Source: Streptomyces sp. AM 2-1-1 (GTDB lineage Bacteria > Actinomycetota > Actinomycetes > Streptomycetales > Streptomycetaceae). From it: DNA of 64,000 nt. The notes beneath the pieces were generated by a model that saw only the letters and a program-made list of their open reading frames with translations, searched no databases and was not told the DNA's origin. The position numbers were made by a program, and so were the translations under genes. Position 1 is the first letter of the stretch, and each line of letters opens with the position of its first letter. The stretch lies in assembly GCF_029167645.1 (NCBI RefSeq), contig NZ_CP119147.1, positions 4,358,501 to 4,422,500 on the forward strand. Reading direction: 5' to 3'. Positions 36,911 to 45,387 of this stretch are shown here, piece after piece.

Positions 36911-38362
36911 ATGCGTACCGCTTACAGCGTGGAGACCGTACGGGCCGCCGAGAAGGCGCTGATGGAGCGGCTGCCCGAAGGCACCCTCATGCAGCGGGCC
37001 GCCGCCGGGCTCGCGGTGGCCTGCGGGGACCTGCTGCGCCGCAACGGCCGGGTCTACGGGTCGCGGGTGCTGCTGCTGATCGGTGGCGGGGCCAACGGCG
37101 GCGACGCGCTCCACGCCGGTGCCCGGCTGGCACGGCGCGGCGCGGGCGTCAGCGCCCTGCTCGTCACGCCCGGCACGGTCCACGAGGGCGGGCTCGCCGC
37201 GCTGCGGGCGGCCGGCGGCCGTCTGCTGGACCACCCGGAGGAGGCGGGGGCCGTCGATCTCGTGGTCGACGGGATCACCGGCATCGGCGGCCGGGGCGGG
37301 CTGCGCGCGGAGGCCGCCGCACTGGTGAAGGCGGTCACCGAGCGGCACGGGGCGCCGGTCCTCGCCGTGGACCTGCCCAGCGGGGTGGAGGCGGACAGCG
37401 GCGAGGTGCACGGGGCCGCGGTCCGCGCCGACGCCACCGTCACCTTCGGCACGTACAAGCCCGGGCTGCTCATCGACCCCGGCGCCGAACGGGCCGGCGC
37501 GCTGCGGCTCGTCGACATCGGTCTCGGCCCGGAGCTGCCGGAGCCGCCGGACCTGGAGGCGCTCCACTTCGCCGACGTGGCCGCGCTGCTGCCGGTGCCC
37601 GGCGCGGAGAGCGACAAGTACGGCCGGGGCGTCGTCGGTGTGGTCGCCGGCTCGGAGCGCTACCCGGGCGCGGCGGTCCTCGCCGTCGCCGGGGCGCTGC
37701 GCGGCGGCGCCGGGGCGGTGCGGTACGCCGGTCCCGGCGGGGAGACCGTGATCGCCAGGTTCCCCGAGACGCTGGTGCACGAGGGGCGGCCCTCGCAGGC
37801 GGGCCGGGTCCAGTCCTGGGTGGTGGGGCCGGGGCTCGGCGACGGGCGGGCGGCCACCGCCGCCGTGGAGGACGTGCTCGCCACGGACGTGCCCGTGCTG
37901 ATCGACGCGGACGGGCTGCGGCTGATGGACGGCGACGCCGTGCGGTCCCGTTCGGCGGCCACCGTCCTCACCCCGCACGCCGGGGAGGCTGCCGCCCTGC
38001 TCGGCGTGGAGCGCGTGCAGGTGGAGGCGGGGCGCCTCGCCGCGGTGCGCGAACTGGCCGCCCGCTACCGGGCCACGGTCCTCCTCAAGGGCTCCACCAC
38101 GCTGATCGCCGAGGCACGCGACACCCCCGTACGCGTCAATCCCACCGGGACCGCGTGGCTCGCCACGGCGGGCAGCGGCGACGTGCTCTCCGGGCTGATC
38201 GGCTCGCTGCTCGCGGCCGGCCTCGCCCCGCGCGACGCGGCCTCGGTCGGCGCCCACCTGCACGGACTCGCCGGCCGCCACGGAGCCGACGGGGCGCCCG
38301 TCTCCGCGCAGGACATCGCCGAGGGCATCCCGGCCGCCTGGCGGGACGTACGCCGGGGCTGA
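36911..38362 (+). CDS. nnr: Bifunctional NAD(P)HX epimerase/dehydratase
   Basis: 483 residues. The N-terminal YjeF epimerase part (about 1-215) has LLIGGGANGGDALHAGARL, VDGITGIGGRG and AVDLPSGVEADSG. The C-terminal ADP/ATP-dependent dehydratase has KYGRGVVGVVAGSERYPGAAVL, DADGLRLM, LTPHAGEAAALL and ATAGSGDVLSGLIGSLLA. Repairs hydrated NADH and NADPH. The epimerase loop reads GGANGGD where GPGNNGGD is usual, a mild change. Confidence 0.95.
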   Translation: MRTAYSVETVRAAEKALMERLPEGTLMQRAAAGLAVACGDLLRRNGRVYGSRVLLLIGGGANGGDALHAGARLARRGAGVSALLVTPGTVHEGGLAALRAAGGRLLDHPEEAGAVDLVVDGITGIGGRGGLRAEAAALVKAVTERHGAPVLAVDLPSGVEADSGEVHGAAVRADATVTFGTYKPGLLIDPGAERAGALRLVDIGLGPELPEPPDLEALHFADVAALLPVPGAESDKYGRGVVGVVAGSERYPGAAVLAVAGALRGGAGAVRYAGPGGETVIARFPETLVHEGRPSQAGRVQSWVVGPGLGDGRAATAAVEDVLATDVPVLIDADGLRLMDGDAVRSRSAATVLTPHAGEAAALLGVERVQVEAGRLAAVRELAARYRATVLLKGSTTLIAEARDTPVRVNPTGTAWLATAGSGDVLSGLIGSLLAAGLAPRDAASVGAHLHGLAGRHGADGAPVSAQDIAEGIPAAWRDVRRG

Positions 38363-38442
38363 GCGTGCGGGGCCCGCCCGGCCGGACCACCCTGGAACCG
38401 GAACGAGGAACGGCAGCCGGCACGGAGCGGGAGGCGGCATCC

Positions 38443-38859
38443 ATGGGCAGCGACGGCAGCCGCGACAGCGGTGGTCTACGGGTCCGCAGGGTCTACGACC
38501 CGCCGGAGCCGCGCGCGGACGGCACCCGGGTGCTGGTCGACCGGCTCTGGCCGCGCGGGGTCTCCAGGGAACGGGCCGCCGTCGACCTGTGGCTGAAGGA
38601 CATCACCCCGTCCGGCGAACTGCGCGGCTGGTACCACCAGGACCGCTCCGGCGCCCGGTACGACGGGTTCGTCGAGCGGTACCGCGCCGAACTCGGCGAC
38701 ACCGCGCACACCGAGGCGGTCGCCACCCTGCTGCGCCTGCTGGACGGGGACGGGCCGGTGACCCTGGTGACCTCCGTGAAGGAGATCGACGCCAGTCACG
38801 TGCCGGTTCTCGTCGGGTACCTGGAGCACGCCCGCGCCCACCGGTCCGGCCGGGGCTGA
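38443..38859 (+). CDS. DUF488-family protein
   Basis: 138 residues. RVYDPPEPRADGTRVLVDRLWPRGVSRERAAVDLWLKDITPSGELRGWYHQD then LVTSVKEIDASHVPVL matches the DUF488 family, of unknown biochemical role. Usual family members have a Cys or Ser in the last motif (here VTSVKEID). ATG at 38443 with GGGAGG eight bases before. Confidence 0.88.
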   Translation: MGSDGSRDSGGLRVRRVYDPPEPRADGTRVLVDRLWPRGVSRERAAVDLWLKDITPSGELRGWYHQDRSGARYDGFVERYRAELGDTAHTEAVATLLRLLDGDGPVTLVTSVKEIDASHVPVLVGYLEHARAHRSGRG

Positions 38860-38934
38860 GCGGCTCCGCGGCCTCGCGCGCCGGGCTGCCGGGCGGCGAC
38901 CGGAGACGGGCACCGACCTGAGAGACTGGCCGCG

Positions 38935-40074
38935 ATGAACGAGAAAGCCTCCCTGAGAGCCCGGGCCGAGATCGACCTCGCCGCACTCCGCGCCAACGTG
39001 CGCGCACTCCTCGCGCGCGCGGGCGGGGCCCAGCTCATGGCCGTGGTCAAGTCCGACGCCTACGGCCACGGCGCGGTGCCCTGCGCCCGGGCCGCCCTGG
39101 AAGCCGGGGCGACCTGGCTCGGCACCGCCACCCCGCAGGAGGCCCTGGCCCTGCGGGCGGCCGGGCTCGGCGGCCGGGTCATGTGCTGGCTCTGGACCCC
39201 GGGCGGCCCCTGGCGCGAGGCGATCGAGGCGGACATCGACGTCTCCGTCAGCGGCCTCTGGGCGCTGCGCGAGGCCGTCGCCGCCGCCGGGGAGGCCGGC
39301 CGCACCGCGCGCGTCCACCTCAAGGCGGACACCGGACTCGGCCGCAACGGCTGCCAGCCCGCCGACTGGCCCGAACTGGTCGCCGAGGCACGCACCGCCG
39401 AGGAGACGGGGGCCGTGCGCGTGACCGGCCTCTGGTCCCACTTCGCCTGCGCCGACGAGCCCGGCCATCCCTCCATCGCCGCCCAGCTCACGGTCTTCCG
39501 CGACATGGTGGCGTACGCCGAGAAGGCCGGTGTGGCGCCCGAGGTCCGGCACCTCGCCAACTCCCCGGCCACCCTGACCGTGCCCGAGTCCCACTTCGAC
39601 CTGGTCCGCACCGGGATCGCGATGTACGGGATCTCGCCCAGCCCCGAGCTGGGCACCCCCGCCGACTTCGGACTGCGCCCGGTGATGACGCTCTCCGCCT
39701 CCGTCGCCCTGGTCAAGCAGGTCCCCGCCGGGCACGGCATCAGCTACGGCCACCACTACACGACCCCGTCCGAGACCACCCTCGCGCTGGTCCCGCTCGG
39801 CTACGCCGACGGCATCCCCCGCCACGCCTCCGGGCGCGGTCCGGTCCTCGTCGCCGGCCGGGTGCGGACCGTCGCCGGGCGGGTGGCGATGGACCAGTTC
39901 GTCGTCGACCTGGAGGGTGACCGGACCGAGCCGGGCGCCGAAGCGGTGCTGTTCGGGCCGGGCGACCGGGGGGAGCCGACCGCCGAGGAGTGGGCCGTGG
40001 CGGCGGACACCATCGCGTACGAGATCGTCACCAGGATCGGTACGCGCGTTCCACGGGTACACGTCGGCGCGTAG
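38935..40074 (+). CDS. alr: Alanine racemase
   Basis: 379 residues, PLP-dependent fold-type III enzyme making D-alanine for peptidoglycan. PLP lysine K39 in MAVVKSDAYGHG; the opposing Tyr base is in GHGISYGHHYTTP; GYADGIPR and GRVAMDQFVVD are also conserved. Full length. Confidence 0.97.
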   Translation: MNEKASLRARAEIDLAALRANVRALLARAGGAQLMAVVKSDAYGHGAVPCARAALEAGATWLGTATPQEALALRAAGLGGRVMCWLWTPGGPWREAIEADIDVSVSGLWALREAVAAAGEAGRTARVHLKADTGLGRNGCQPADWPELVAEARTAEETGAVRVTGLWSHFACADEPGHPSIAAQLTVFRDMVAYAEKAGVAPEVRHLANSPATLTVPESHFDLVRTGIAMYGISPSPELGTPADFGLRPVMTLSASVALVKQVPAGHGISYGHHYTTPSETTLALVPLGYADGIPRHASGRGPVLVAGRVRTVAGRVAMDQFVVDLEGDRTEPGAEAVLFGPGDRGEPTAEEWAVAADTIAYEIVTRIGTRVPRVHVGA

Positions 40075-40122
40075 CGCGAGCACCACCGACGACCACGGAC
40101 CACTGGACGAGGAGCGGGCACG

Positions 40123-41367
40123 GTGAGCGAGAGCAGTGCGGGGGCGGCGGCGGACGTGGTGGCGGCGACCGCCGCCGCGGCGGCCGGATGGCGCAGGGCC
40201 TCGGTCGCCGGGGCCGCCATAGGGGTGCTCGCCGCCGGAGCGGCGGCCGGAGTCGCCGTCGAACGCCTCACCGTCGGCCGGGGCATACGGAAGAGGGCCC
40301 GCCTCGCGCTGGACGCCTCCGGGCCGTACGGCGCGCTGCGCGGCACACCCGGTCACGCGGTCGCCGACGACGGCACCGCGCTCTACTACGAGGTCGACGA
40401 GGCCGAACCGCCGGAGCCGGGGAACACCGGCGGCGCGCACGCGCGCAAGCGCCGCCTCTTCGGCCGGAAGTCCCCCGGACCGGTCACCGTGGTCTTCAGC
40501 CACGGCTACTGCCTCGCCCAGGACTCCTGGCACTTCCAGCGGGCGGCGCTGCGCGGGCTGGTCCGCACGGTCCACTGGGACCAGCGCAGCCACGGCCGCT
40601 CCGCGCGCGGCCGGGCCCAGGCGGACGGGGTGCCGGTCACCATCGACCAGCTGGGCCGGGACCTGAAGGCCGTCATCGACGCGGCGGCCCCCGAGGGGCG
40701 GCTGGTGCTGGTCGGGCACTCGATGGGCGGCATGACGATGATGGCGCTCGCCGACCAGCACCCGGAGCTGATCCGCGACCGGGTCGCCGCCGCCGCGTTC
40801 GTCGGCACCTCCAGCGGCCGGCTCGGCGAGGTCAACTTCGGGCTGCCGGTCGCGGGCGTCAACGCGGTGCGCCGGGTGCTGCCCGGAGTGCTGAAAGCCC
40901 TCGGTACCCAGACGGAGCTGGTGGAACGCGGGCGCCGGGCCACCGCGGACCTCTTCGCCGGCCTCGTCAAGCGGTACTCGTTCGGCTCGCGGGACGTGGA
41001 CCCGGCGGTCGCCCGGTTCGCCGAGCGGCTGATCGAGGCCACCCCCATCGACGTCGTCGCGGAGTTCTACCCGGCCTTCACCGAGCACGACAAGAGCGCG
41101 GCGCTGCCGGTCTTCCGGGACATGCCCGTGCTGATCCTGGCGGGCGACAAGGACCTGGTGACCCCCAGCTCGCACAGCGAGGCCATCGCCGACGTGCTGC
41201 CCGGGGCGGAGCTGGTCATCGTGCCCGACGCGGGCCACCTGGTGATGCTGGAGCACCCCGAAACGGTGACCGACCGGCTCGCGGACCTGCTGGTGCGGAT
41301 CGGAGCCGTACCCCCTCCGGCTAACGTGGGCCGGCATGGAAGCACCGCACAACGGCCCGGCCGCTGA
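40123..41367 (+). CDS. Alpha/beta hydrolase
   Basis: 414 residues. A membrane-associated N-terminal Ala-rich helix (about 25-47) precedes the hydrolase core. Oxyanion FSHGYCLAQDSW, HWDQRSHGRS, nucleophile elbow GHSMGG with S200, acid in LAGDKDLVTP and His in PDAGHLVMLEHPE. GTG start. The 3' end overlaps tsaE by 32 bp in another frame. Substrate unknown; its place between alr and tsaE is typical of Streptomyces. Confidence 0.93.
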   Translation: MSESSAGAAADVVAATAAAAAGWRRASVAGAAIGVLAAGAAAGVAVERLTVGRGIRKRARLALDASGPYGALRGTPGHAVADDGTALYYEVDEAEPPEPGNTGGAHARKRRLFGRKSPGPVTVVFSHGYCLAQDSWHFQRAALRGLVRTVHWDQRSHGRSARGRAQADGVPVTIDQLGRDLKAVIDAAAPEGRLVLVGHSMGGMTMMALADQHPELIRDRVAAAAFVGTSSGRLGEVNFGLPVAGVNAVRRVLPGVLKALGTQTELVERGRRATADLFAGLVKRYSFGSRDVDPAVARFAERLIEATPIDVVAEFYPAFTEHDKSAALPVFRDMPVLILAGDKDLVTPSSHSEAIADVLPGAELVIVPDAGHLVMLEHPETVTDRLADLLVRIGAVPPPANVGRHGSTAQRPGR

Positions 41368-41878
41368 GACCGCGGCGGCCCCGGAGGCCGTCACCGTAAC
41401 GATCGCCGTCGAGTCCCCCGAACAGATGACGGAGCTGGGCCGCGACCTGGCCCGGCTGCTGGCCCCCGGCGACCTGGTGATGCTCACCGGCGAGCTCGGC
41501 GCCGGGAAGACGACCCTCACCCGCGGCCTCGGCGAAGGGCTCGGGGTGCGCGGCGCCGTCACGTCCCCGACCTTCGTGATCGCCCGGGTCCACCCGCCGC
41601 TGGGCGACGGGCCCGCACTGGTCCACGTCGACGCCTACCGCCTGGGCGGCGGGCTCGACGAGATGGAGGACCTCGACCTCGACGTCTCGCTGCCCGAGTC
41701 GGTGGTGGTCGTGGAGTGGGGCGACGGCAAGGTGGAGGAGCTCTCCGACGACCGGCTCCACGTGGTCATCGACCGCGCCACCGGCGACACCGACGACGAG
41801 CGCCGCGAGGTGACCCTCGCGGGGATCGGGGCGCGCTGGTCGGACCTGCGCACCCGGATCGGCGACCGACCGGCCTGA
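41336..41878 (+). CDS. tsaE: tRNA t6A biosynthesis ATPase TsaE
   Basis: 180 residues. P-loop GELGAGKTT at about 52-60, SPTFVIARVH switch, and LVHVDAYRLGG...LPESVVVVEWGDG. It drives turnover of the TsaB-TsaD complex. The ATG lies inside the preceding hydrolase gene. tsaB, rimI and tsaD follow 1.2 kb on, split from it by the iron-box unit and the YkuD-like gene. Confidence 0.95.
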   Translation: MEAPHNGPAAETAAAPEAVTVTIAVESPEQMTELGRDLARLLAPGDLVMLTGELGAGKTTLTRGLGEGLGVRGAVTSPTFVIARVHPPLGDGPALVHVDAYRLGGGLDEMEDLDLDVSLPESVVVVEWGDGKVEELSDDRLHVVIDRATGDTDDERREVTLAGIGARWSDLRTRIGDRPA

Positions 41879-41906
41879 ACCGCCGACCGCCGCACCCCTC
41901 CGTCCC

Positions 41907-41940
41907 GCGGGGCGCCCTCCCTCCGGGGAAGGCGCCCCGC
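41907..41940 (+). terminator. Terminator after tsaE
   Basis: GCGGGGCGCC (41907-41916) and GGCGCCCCGC (41931-41940) pair around a partly paired 14-nt centre. Confidence 0.75.
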
Positions 41941-42004
41941 AGGCGTGTGCGCGGGCGTGCGGACCTGCCCGCAGGCGTACGGGGGGCGCCGGCACGGGTG
42001 GTTT

Positions 42005-42019
42005 CCGACAAGGTGTCGG
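42005..42019. promoter_or_regulatory. CCGACA-AGG-TGTCGG inverted repeat
   Basis: Perfect 6-bp arms around AGG, followed by TAAAATG. It sits directly upstream of the putative -35 (TTGCAC, 42027-42032) of the iron-box gene, so it may be a second operator. Confidence 0.4.
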
Positions 42020-42026
42020 TAAAATG

Positions 42027-42056
42027 TTGCACGGACGCCCCCGCCCGTGGTGGTAT
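42027..42056 (+). promoter_or_regulatory. Candidate promoter of the iron-box gene
   Basis: TTGCAC (42027-42032), 18-bp spacer, TGGTAT (42051-42056). It places the start near 42063, so the iron box would cover the first transcribed bases. Confidence 0.4.
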
Positions 42057-42068
42057 GGGGTGGCGAAC

Positions 42069-42088
42069 TGGTTAGGTATACCTAACCA
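42069..42088. promoter_or_regulatory. Iron box (DmdR/IdeR-type palindrome)
   Basis: TGGTTAGGTATACCTAACCA is a perfect 20-bp palindrome containing the TTAGG-N4-CCTAA core of actinobacterial DtxR-family (IdeR/DmdR1) operators. It lies 27 bp before the ATG of the small gene at 42116. Placement over the expected transcription start fits repression when iron is plentiful. Confidence 0.75.
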
Positions 42089-42115
42089 CTCCTCAGCGGA
42101 GCCCAGGAGGCATCC

Positions 42116-42343
42116 ATGCCGACGCCCGAGCGAGAAGTCCGGTACCCGTCCCCGTCCGGGGTGCCGATGAAGGATCTGCTCGCGTCGTGCGCGGCGGCCA
42201 GTGCCGTGTCGACGCCGCCCTCCGAGGCTCCGGCGGCGCGTCCGGGAGACGAGGCGGATCCGGCCGGTCCGGTCGGCGGGAGCGACGCCGGCGCGGCCAC
42301 GGTGCACGGAATCAGGCCGCCCGCGCGACGCGAAGCGGCCTGA
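42116..42343 (+). CDS. Small iron-box-controlled protein of unknown function
   Basis: 75 codons from an ATG with a perfect AGGAGG six bases before it (42105-42110). Third positions are strongly GC, as in its neighbours. The chain starts MPTPEREVRYPSPSGVPMKDLLASCAAASAVSTPP and continues into a Pro/Ala/Gly-rich tail. One Cys lies in LLASCAAA. No signal peptide or membrane helix is evident. The last 33 nt lie in a terminator-like hairpin, so promoter, iron box, gene and hairpin make a complete unit of about 300 bp. I do not recognise the family; a regulatory RNA with or without a peptide is possible. Confidence 0.65.
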   Translation: MPTPEREVRYPSPSGVPMKDLLASCAAASAVSTPPSEAPAARPGDEADPAGPVGGSDAGAATVHGIRPPARREAA

Positions 42344-42344
42344 T
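42311..42344. terminator. Terminator hairpin overlapping the end of the small gene
   Basis: ATCAGGCCGC (42311-42320) and GCGGCCTGAT (42335-42344) pair perfectly around a 14-nt loop. The second arm covers the small gene's stop codon, and the hairpin ends 21 bases before the convergent YkuD-like gene, so it may serve both. Confidence 0.6.
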
Positions 42345-42364
42345 CCGCCGGGAGGACCGGGGCG

Positions 42365-42928
42365 TTACGGGACGACGACCACCTTCGTGTCGATCGTGGC
42401 GAAGTTCCACAGCGCGTCGGCGTCCTCGCGCGTCATCCGCACTCCGCCGGCCTTCACCGTCGGGTCCGGGGTCGGCAGCGAACCGTCCTGGGCCGCGCTG
42501 AAGCCCACCACCGAGTCGCCCACCTCGGCGAAGAGCACCACGTGCTCGATCGGAACCCCGTCGGAACCCTCCGTCGCACCGGTGCGACGGAAGACCGCGA
42601 ACGTGCCCGGTGCCGGGCTGATGCTGCTCGGCACCACCTCGAAGGTCCTCGACGCCTTGCCGTCCGCGCCGACCAGCCACACCCTCTTCTGCTTCAGCGC
42701 GTAGACGACCCGCGGGCCGGTCCCGGAGCCCGTCGGCACCACGAGCGGGTCGGCGGCGGGCTCGGGCTTCTTCGTGGACGGCTTCGCGGACGCGGAGGCG
42801 GAGGCGCTCGTCGACGGAGCGGCCACCGAATCGGGGGCGTTCGCCGACGCCTGGTAAGCCAGGAATGCGACCACGGCGACAGCCGCCGCCGTGAGCCCGG
42901 CCACGATTCCCGAGCTGCCCCTTGCCAC
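42365..42928 (-). CDS. Membrane-anchored L,D-transpeptidase-like protein lacking the catalytic Cys
   Basis: 187 residues. A membrane helix (about 8-27) is followed by a Ser/Ala/Lys linker (33-58) and a YkuD-like beta domain (73-187). The usual active-site stretch HGCIRM is read here as AGGVRM (160-165), followed by the normal TREDADALWNF and a final DTKVVVVP. So both the His and the nucleophilic Cys are absent and transpeptidation is not expected. It could be a pseudo-enzyme that binds peptidoglycan or a partner. GTG start at 42928 with AGGGGAG upstream. Confidence 0.82.
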   Translation of the reverse strand: MARGSSGIVAGLTAAAVAVVAFLAYQASANAPDSVAAPSTSASASASAKPSTKKPEPAADPLVVPTGSGTGPRVVYALKQKRVWLVGADGKASRTFEVVPSSISPAPGTFAVFRRTGATEGSDGVPIEHVVLFAEVGDSVVGFSAAQDGSLPTPDPTVKAGGVRMTREDADALWNFATIDTKVVVVP

Positions 42929-43093
42929 CTGAGCTCCCCTTTCGCATGCGGTCCGCCGCATGCCGCCTGTCGCATGTCGTACAAGGATTACGTCGTATTC
43001 GCGTATCCCGGGTGACGGTAGCAGCAGCCACCGGGCGGACCGGGACGCCGTACGGCGCGATGGCCCGGTCGGCGGGAGCCGTAGGCTGTTTGC

Positions 43094-43759
43094 GTGCTCT
43101 TGCTCGCCATGGATACCGCCACCCCCGCCGTCACCGTCGCCCTCCACGACGGCACCTCCGTCGTCGCGGAGTCCGGCCAGGTGGACGCCCGACGCCACGG
43201 AGAGCTCCTGCTCCCCACCGTCGACCGCGTCCTCGCCGAGGCCGGAACCACCCTCGACGCCGTCACCGGCATCGTCGTGGGCGTCGGCCCCGGCCCCTAC
43301 ACCGGGCTGCGCGTCGGCCTGGTGACCGCCGCGACCTTCGCCTCCGTGCTCCGTGTCCCCGTGCACGGCGTGTGCACCCTGGACGGACTCGCGTACGCCG
43401 CCGGGGAGGAAGCCGGGATCACCGGCCCCTTCGCGGTCGCCACGGACGCCCGCCGCAAGGAGGTCTACTGGGCGCGTTACGCCGACCCCCGCACCCGGAC
43501 CGGTGGCCCGTCCGTCGACCGGCCCGCCGACATCGCCGAGGAGCTGGCCGGGCTGCCCGTCGTCGGAGCCGGAGCGGTGCTCTACCCGGACGCCTTCCCG
43601 GACGCCCGCGGCTCCGAGCACGTCTCGGCCGGGGCGCTCGCCGCGCTCGCCGCGGAACGCCTCGCCGCCGGGGAGAAGCTGCTCGACCCGCAGCCGCTCT
43701 ACCTCCGCAGGCCCGACGCGCAGGTCCCGAAGAACTACAAGGTGGTCACCCCGAAGTGA
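43094..43759 (+). CDS. tsaB: tRNA t6A complex dimerization subunit TsaB
   Basis: 221 residues, ASKHA-fold TsaD partner. [35 protein letters not shown] and LDGLAYAA are conserved. TAGGCT at 43082-43087 lies seven bases before the GTG, so the transcript is probably leaderless. It overlaps rimI by four bases (GTGA). Confidence 0.95.
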   Translation: MLLLAMDTATPAVTVALHDGTSVVAESGQVDARRHGELLLPTVDRVLAEAGTTLDAVTGIVVGVGPGPYTGLRVGLVTAATFASVLRVPVHGVCTLDGLAYAAGEEAGITGPFAVATDARRKEVYWARYADPRTRTGGPSVDRPADIAEELAGLPVVGAGAVLYPDAFPDARGSEHVSAGALAALAAERLAAGEKLLDPQPLYLRRPDAQVPKNYKVVTPK

Positions 43760-44256
43760 CCGACGTGACCGTCCCGGCCGCCGAACTGCGCGAGATGCGG
43801 TGGTGGGACATCGAACCGGTGCTGGAGCTGGAACACGAGCTCTTCCCCGACGACGCCTGGTCGGCCGGGATGTTCTGGTCCGAGCTCGCCCACGCCCGGG
43901 GCCCGCACGCCACCCGCCGCTACGTCGTCGCCGAGGAACCGGTCACCGGCCGGATCGTCGGCTACGCCGGACTCGCCGCCGCCGGGGACCTCGCCGACGT
44001 CCAGACCATCGGCGTCACCCGTGCCCACTGGGGCGGCGGCCTCGGCTCGGAACTCCTCGACGACCTGCTGAAGCACGCCACCGCCTTCGAGTGCGCCACC
44101 GTGCTCCTCGAAGTCCGGGTCGACAACACCCGCGCCCAGAAGCTCTACGCACGCTTCGGCTTCGAGCCGATCGGCTTCCGGCGCGGTTACTACCAGCCGG
44201 GCAACATCGACGCACTCGTCATGCGCCTCCACGTACAAGGAACAGAGAATGGCTGA
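43756..44256 (+). CDS. rimI: Ribosomal protein S18-alanine N-acetyltransferase
   Basis: 166 residues of GNAT fold: [31 protein letters not shown], acetyl-CoA loop [18 protein letters not shown] and C-terminal [30 protein letters not shown]. The common acetyl-CoA motif QRRGIG is HWGGGLG here. GTG start overlaps the tsaB stop; the tsaB-rimI-tsaD order is classic. Confidence 0.95.
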   Translation: MTDVTVPAAELREMRWWDIEPVLELEHELFPDDAWSAGMFWSELAHARGPHATRRYVVAEEPVTGRIVGYAGLAAAGDLADVQTIGVTRAHWGGGLGSELLDDLLKHATAFECATVLLEVRVDNTRAQKLYARFGFEPIGFRRGYYQPGNIDALVMRLHVQGTENG

Positions 44257-45365
44257 TGGCAATGGCTGACGAACCGCTCGTGCTCGGCATCGAGACCTCC
44301 TGCGACGAGACCGGCGTCGGCATCGTGCGCGGCACCACCCTCCTGGCGGACGCCGTCGCCTCCAGCGTCGACACCCACGCCCGCTTCGGCGGAGTCGTCC
44401 CGGAGATCGCCTCCCGGGCCCACCTGGAGGCGATGGTCCCCACCATCGAGCGCGCCCTCAAGGAGGCCGGGGTCAGCGCCCGGGACCTCGACGGCATCGC
44501 CGTCACCGCGGGCCCCGGCCTCGCCGGAGCGCTCCTCGTCGGCGTCTCGGCCGCGAAGGCGTACGCGTACGCGCTGAACAAGCCGCTCTACGGCGTGAAC
44601 CACCTCGCCTCGCACATCTGCGTCGACCAGCTGGAGCACGGCCCCCTGCCCGAGCCCACCATGGCCCTGCTGGTCAGCGGCGGCCACTCCTCGCTCCTGC
44701 TCGCCCCCGACATCACCGACGACGTACGGCCGCTGGGCGCCACCATCGACGACGCGGCGGGCGAGGCCTTCGACAAGATCGCCCGCGTGCTGGACCTCGG
44801 CTTCCCCGGCGGTCCCGTCATCGACCGGCTCGCCCGCGAGGGGAACCCGAAGGCCATCGCCTTCCCGCGCGGCCTCTCCGGCTCCCGCGACCCGGCGTAC
44901 GACTTCTCCTTCTCCGGGCTCAAGACCTCGGTCGCCCGCTGGATCGAGGCGAAGCGTGCGGCGGGCGAGGAGGTGCCGGTGCGCGACGTGGCGGCGTCCT
45001 TCCAGGAAGCCGTGGTGGACGTGCTCACCCGCAAGGCGGTCCGCGCCTGCAAGGACGAGGGCGTCGACCACCTGATGATCGGTGGCGGCGTCGCGGCCAA
45101 CTCCCGGCTGCGCGCGCTCGCCCAGGAACGCTGCGAACGCGCCGGGATCCGGCTCCGGGTACCCCGCCCGGGACTCTGCACGGACAACGGCGCGATGGTC
45201 GCCGCGCTCGGCGCCGAGATGGTCGCCCGCAACCGCCCCGCCTCCGACTGGGAGCTCTCCGCCGACTCCTCGCTCCCGGTGACCGAGCCGCACGTGCCCG
45301 GCGCCCCGCACGACCACAGCCACGACCACGTGCACGAGGTCAGCAAGGACAACCTCTACTCATGA
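44256..45365 (+). CDS. tsaD: tRNA N6-adenosine threonylcarbamoyltransferase TsaD
   Basis: 369 residues. [15 protein letters not shown], metal ligands H116 and H120 in [41 protein letters not shown] and [14 protein letters not shown]. Completes t6A at A37. The C-terminal 25 residues are an extra tail with six His ([19 protein letters not shown]). The ATG at 44256 overlaps rimI; an ATG at 44262 is a close alternative. The stop lies in a 14-bp duplication. Confidence 0.96.
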   Translation: MAMADEPLVLGIETSCDETGVGIVRGTTLLADAVASSVDTHARFGGVVPEIASRAHLEAMVPTIERALKEAGVSARDLDGIAVTAGPGLAGALLVGVSAAKAYAYALNKPLYGVNHLASHICVDQLEHGPLPEPTMALLVSGGHSSLLLAPDITDDVRPLGATIDDAAGEAFDKIARVLDLGFPGGPVIDRLAREGNPKAIAFPRGLSGSRDPAYDFSFSGLKTSVARWIEAKRAAGEEVPVRDVAASFQEAVVDVLTRKAVRACKDEGVDHLMIGGGVAANSRLRALAQERCERAGIRLRVPRPGLCTDNGAMVAALGAEMVARNRPASDWELSADSSLPVTEPHVPGAPHDHSHDHVHEVSKDNLYS

Positions 45366-45387
45366 CCGTCGCCTCATGACCGTCGCC
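45360..45387 (+). repeat. 14-bp tandem duplication at the tsaD stop
   Basis: TCATGACCGTCGCC occurs twice in a row (45360-45373 and 45374-45387). The first copy holds the tsaD stop and a five-codon dead-end frame; the second provides the start of the next gene. Confidence 0.9.

Noticed and set aside
34523..38440. 1305-codon open frame on the minus strand
   Set aside because: It lies antisense to glmS, acpS and the NAD(P)HX repair gene. Its length comes from GC-rich codon positions and it has no domain.
38476..41562. 1028-codon open frame on the minus strand
   Set aside because: Antisense to the DUF488, alr and hydrolase genes, all of which have clear catalytic motifs in the plus frame.
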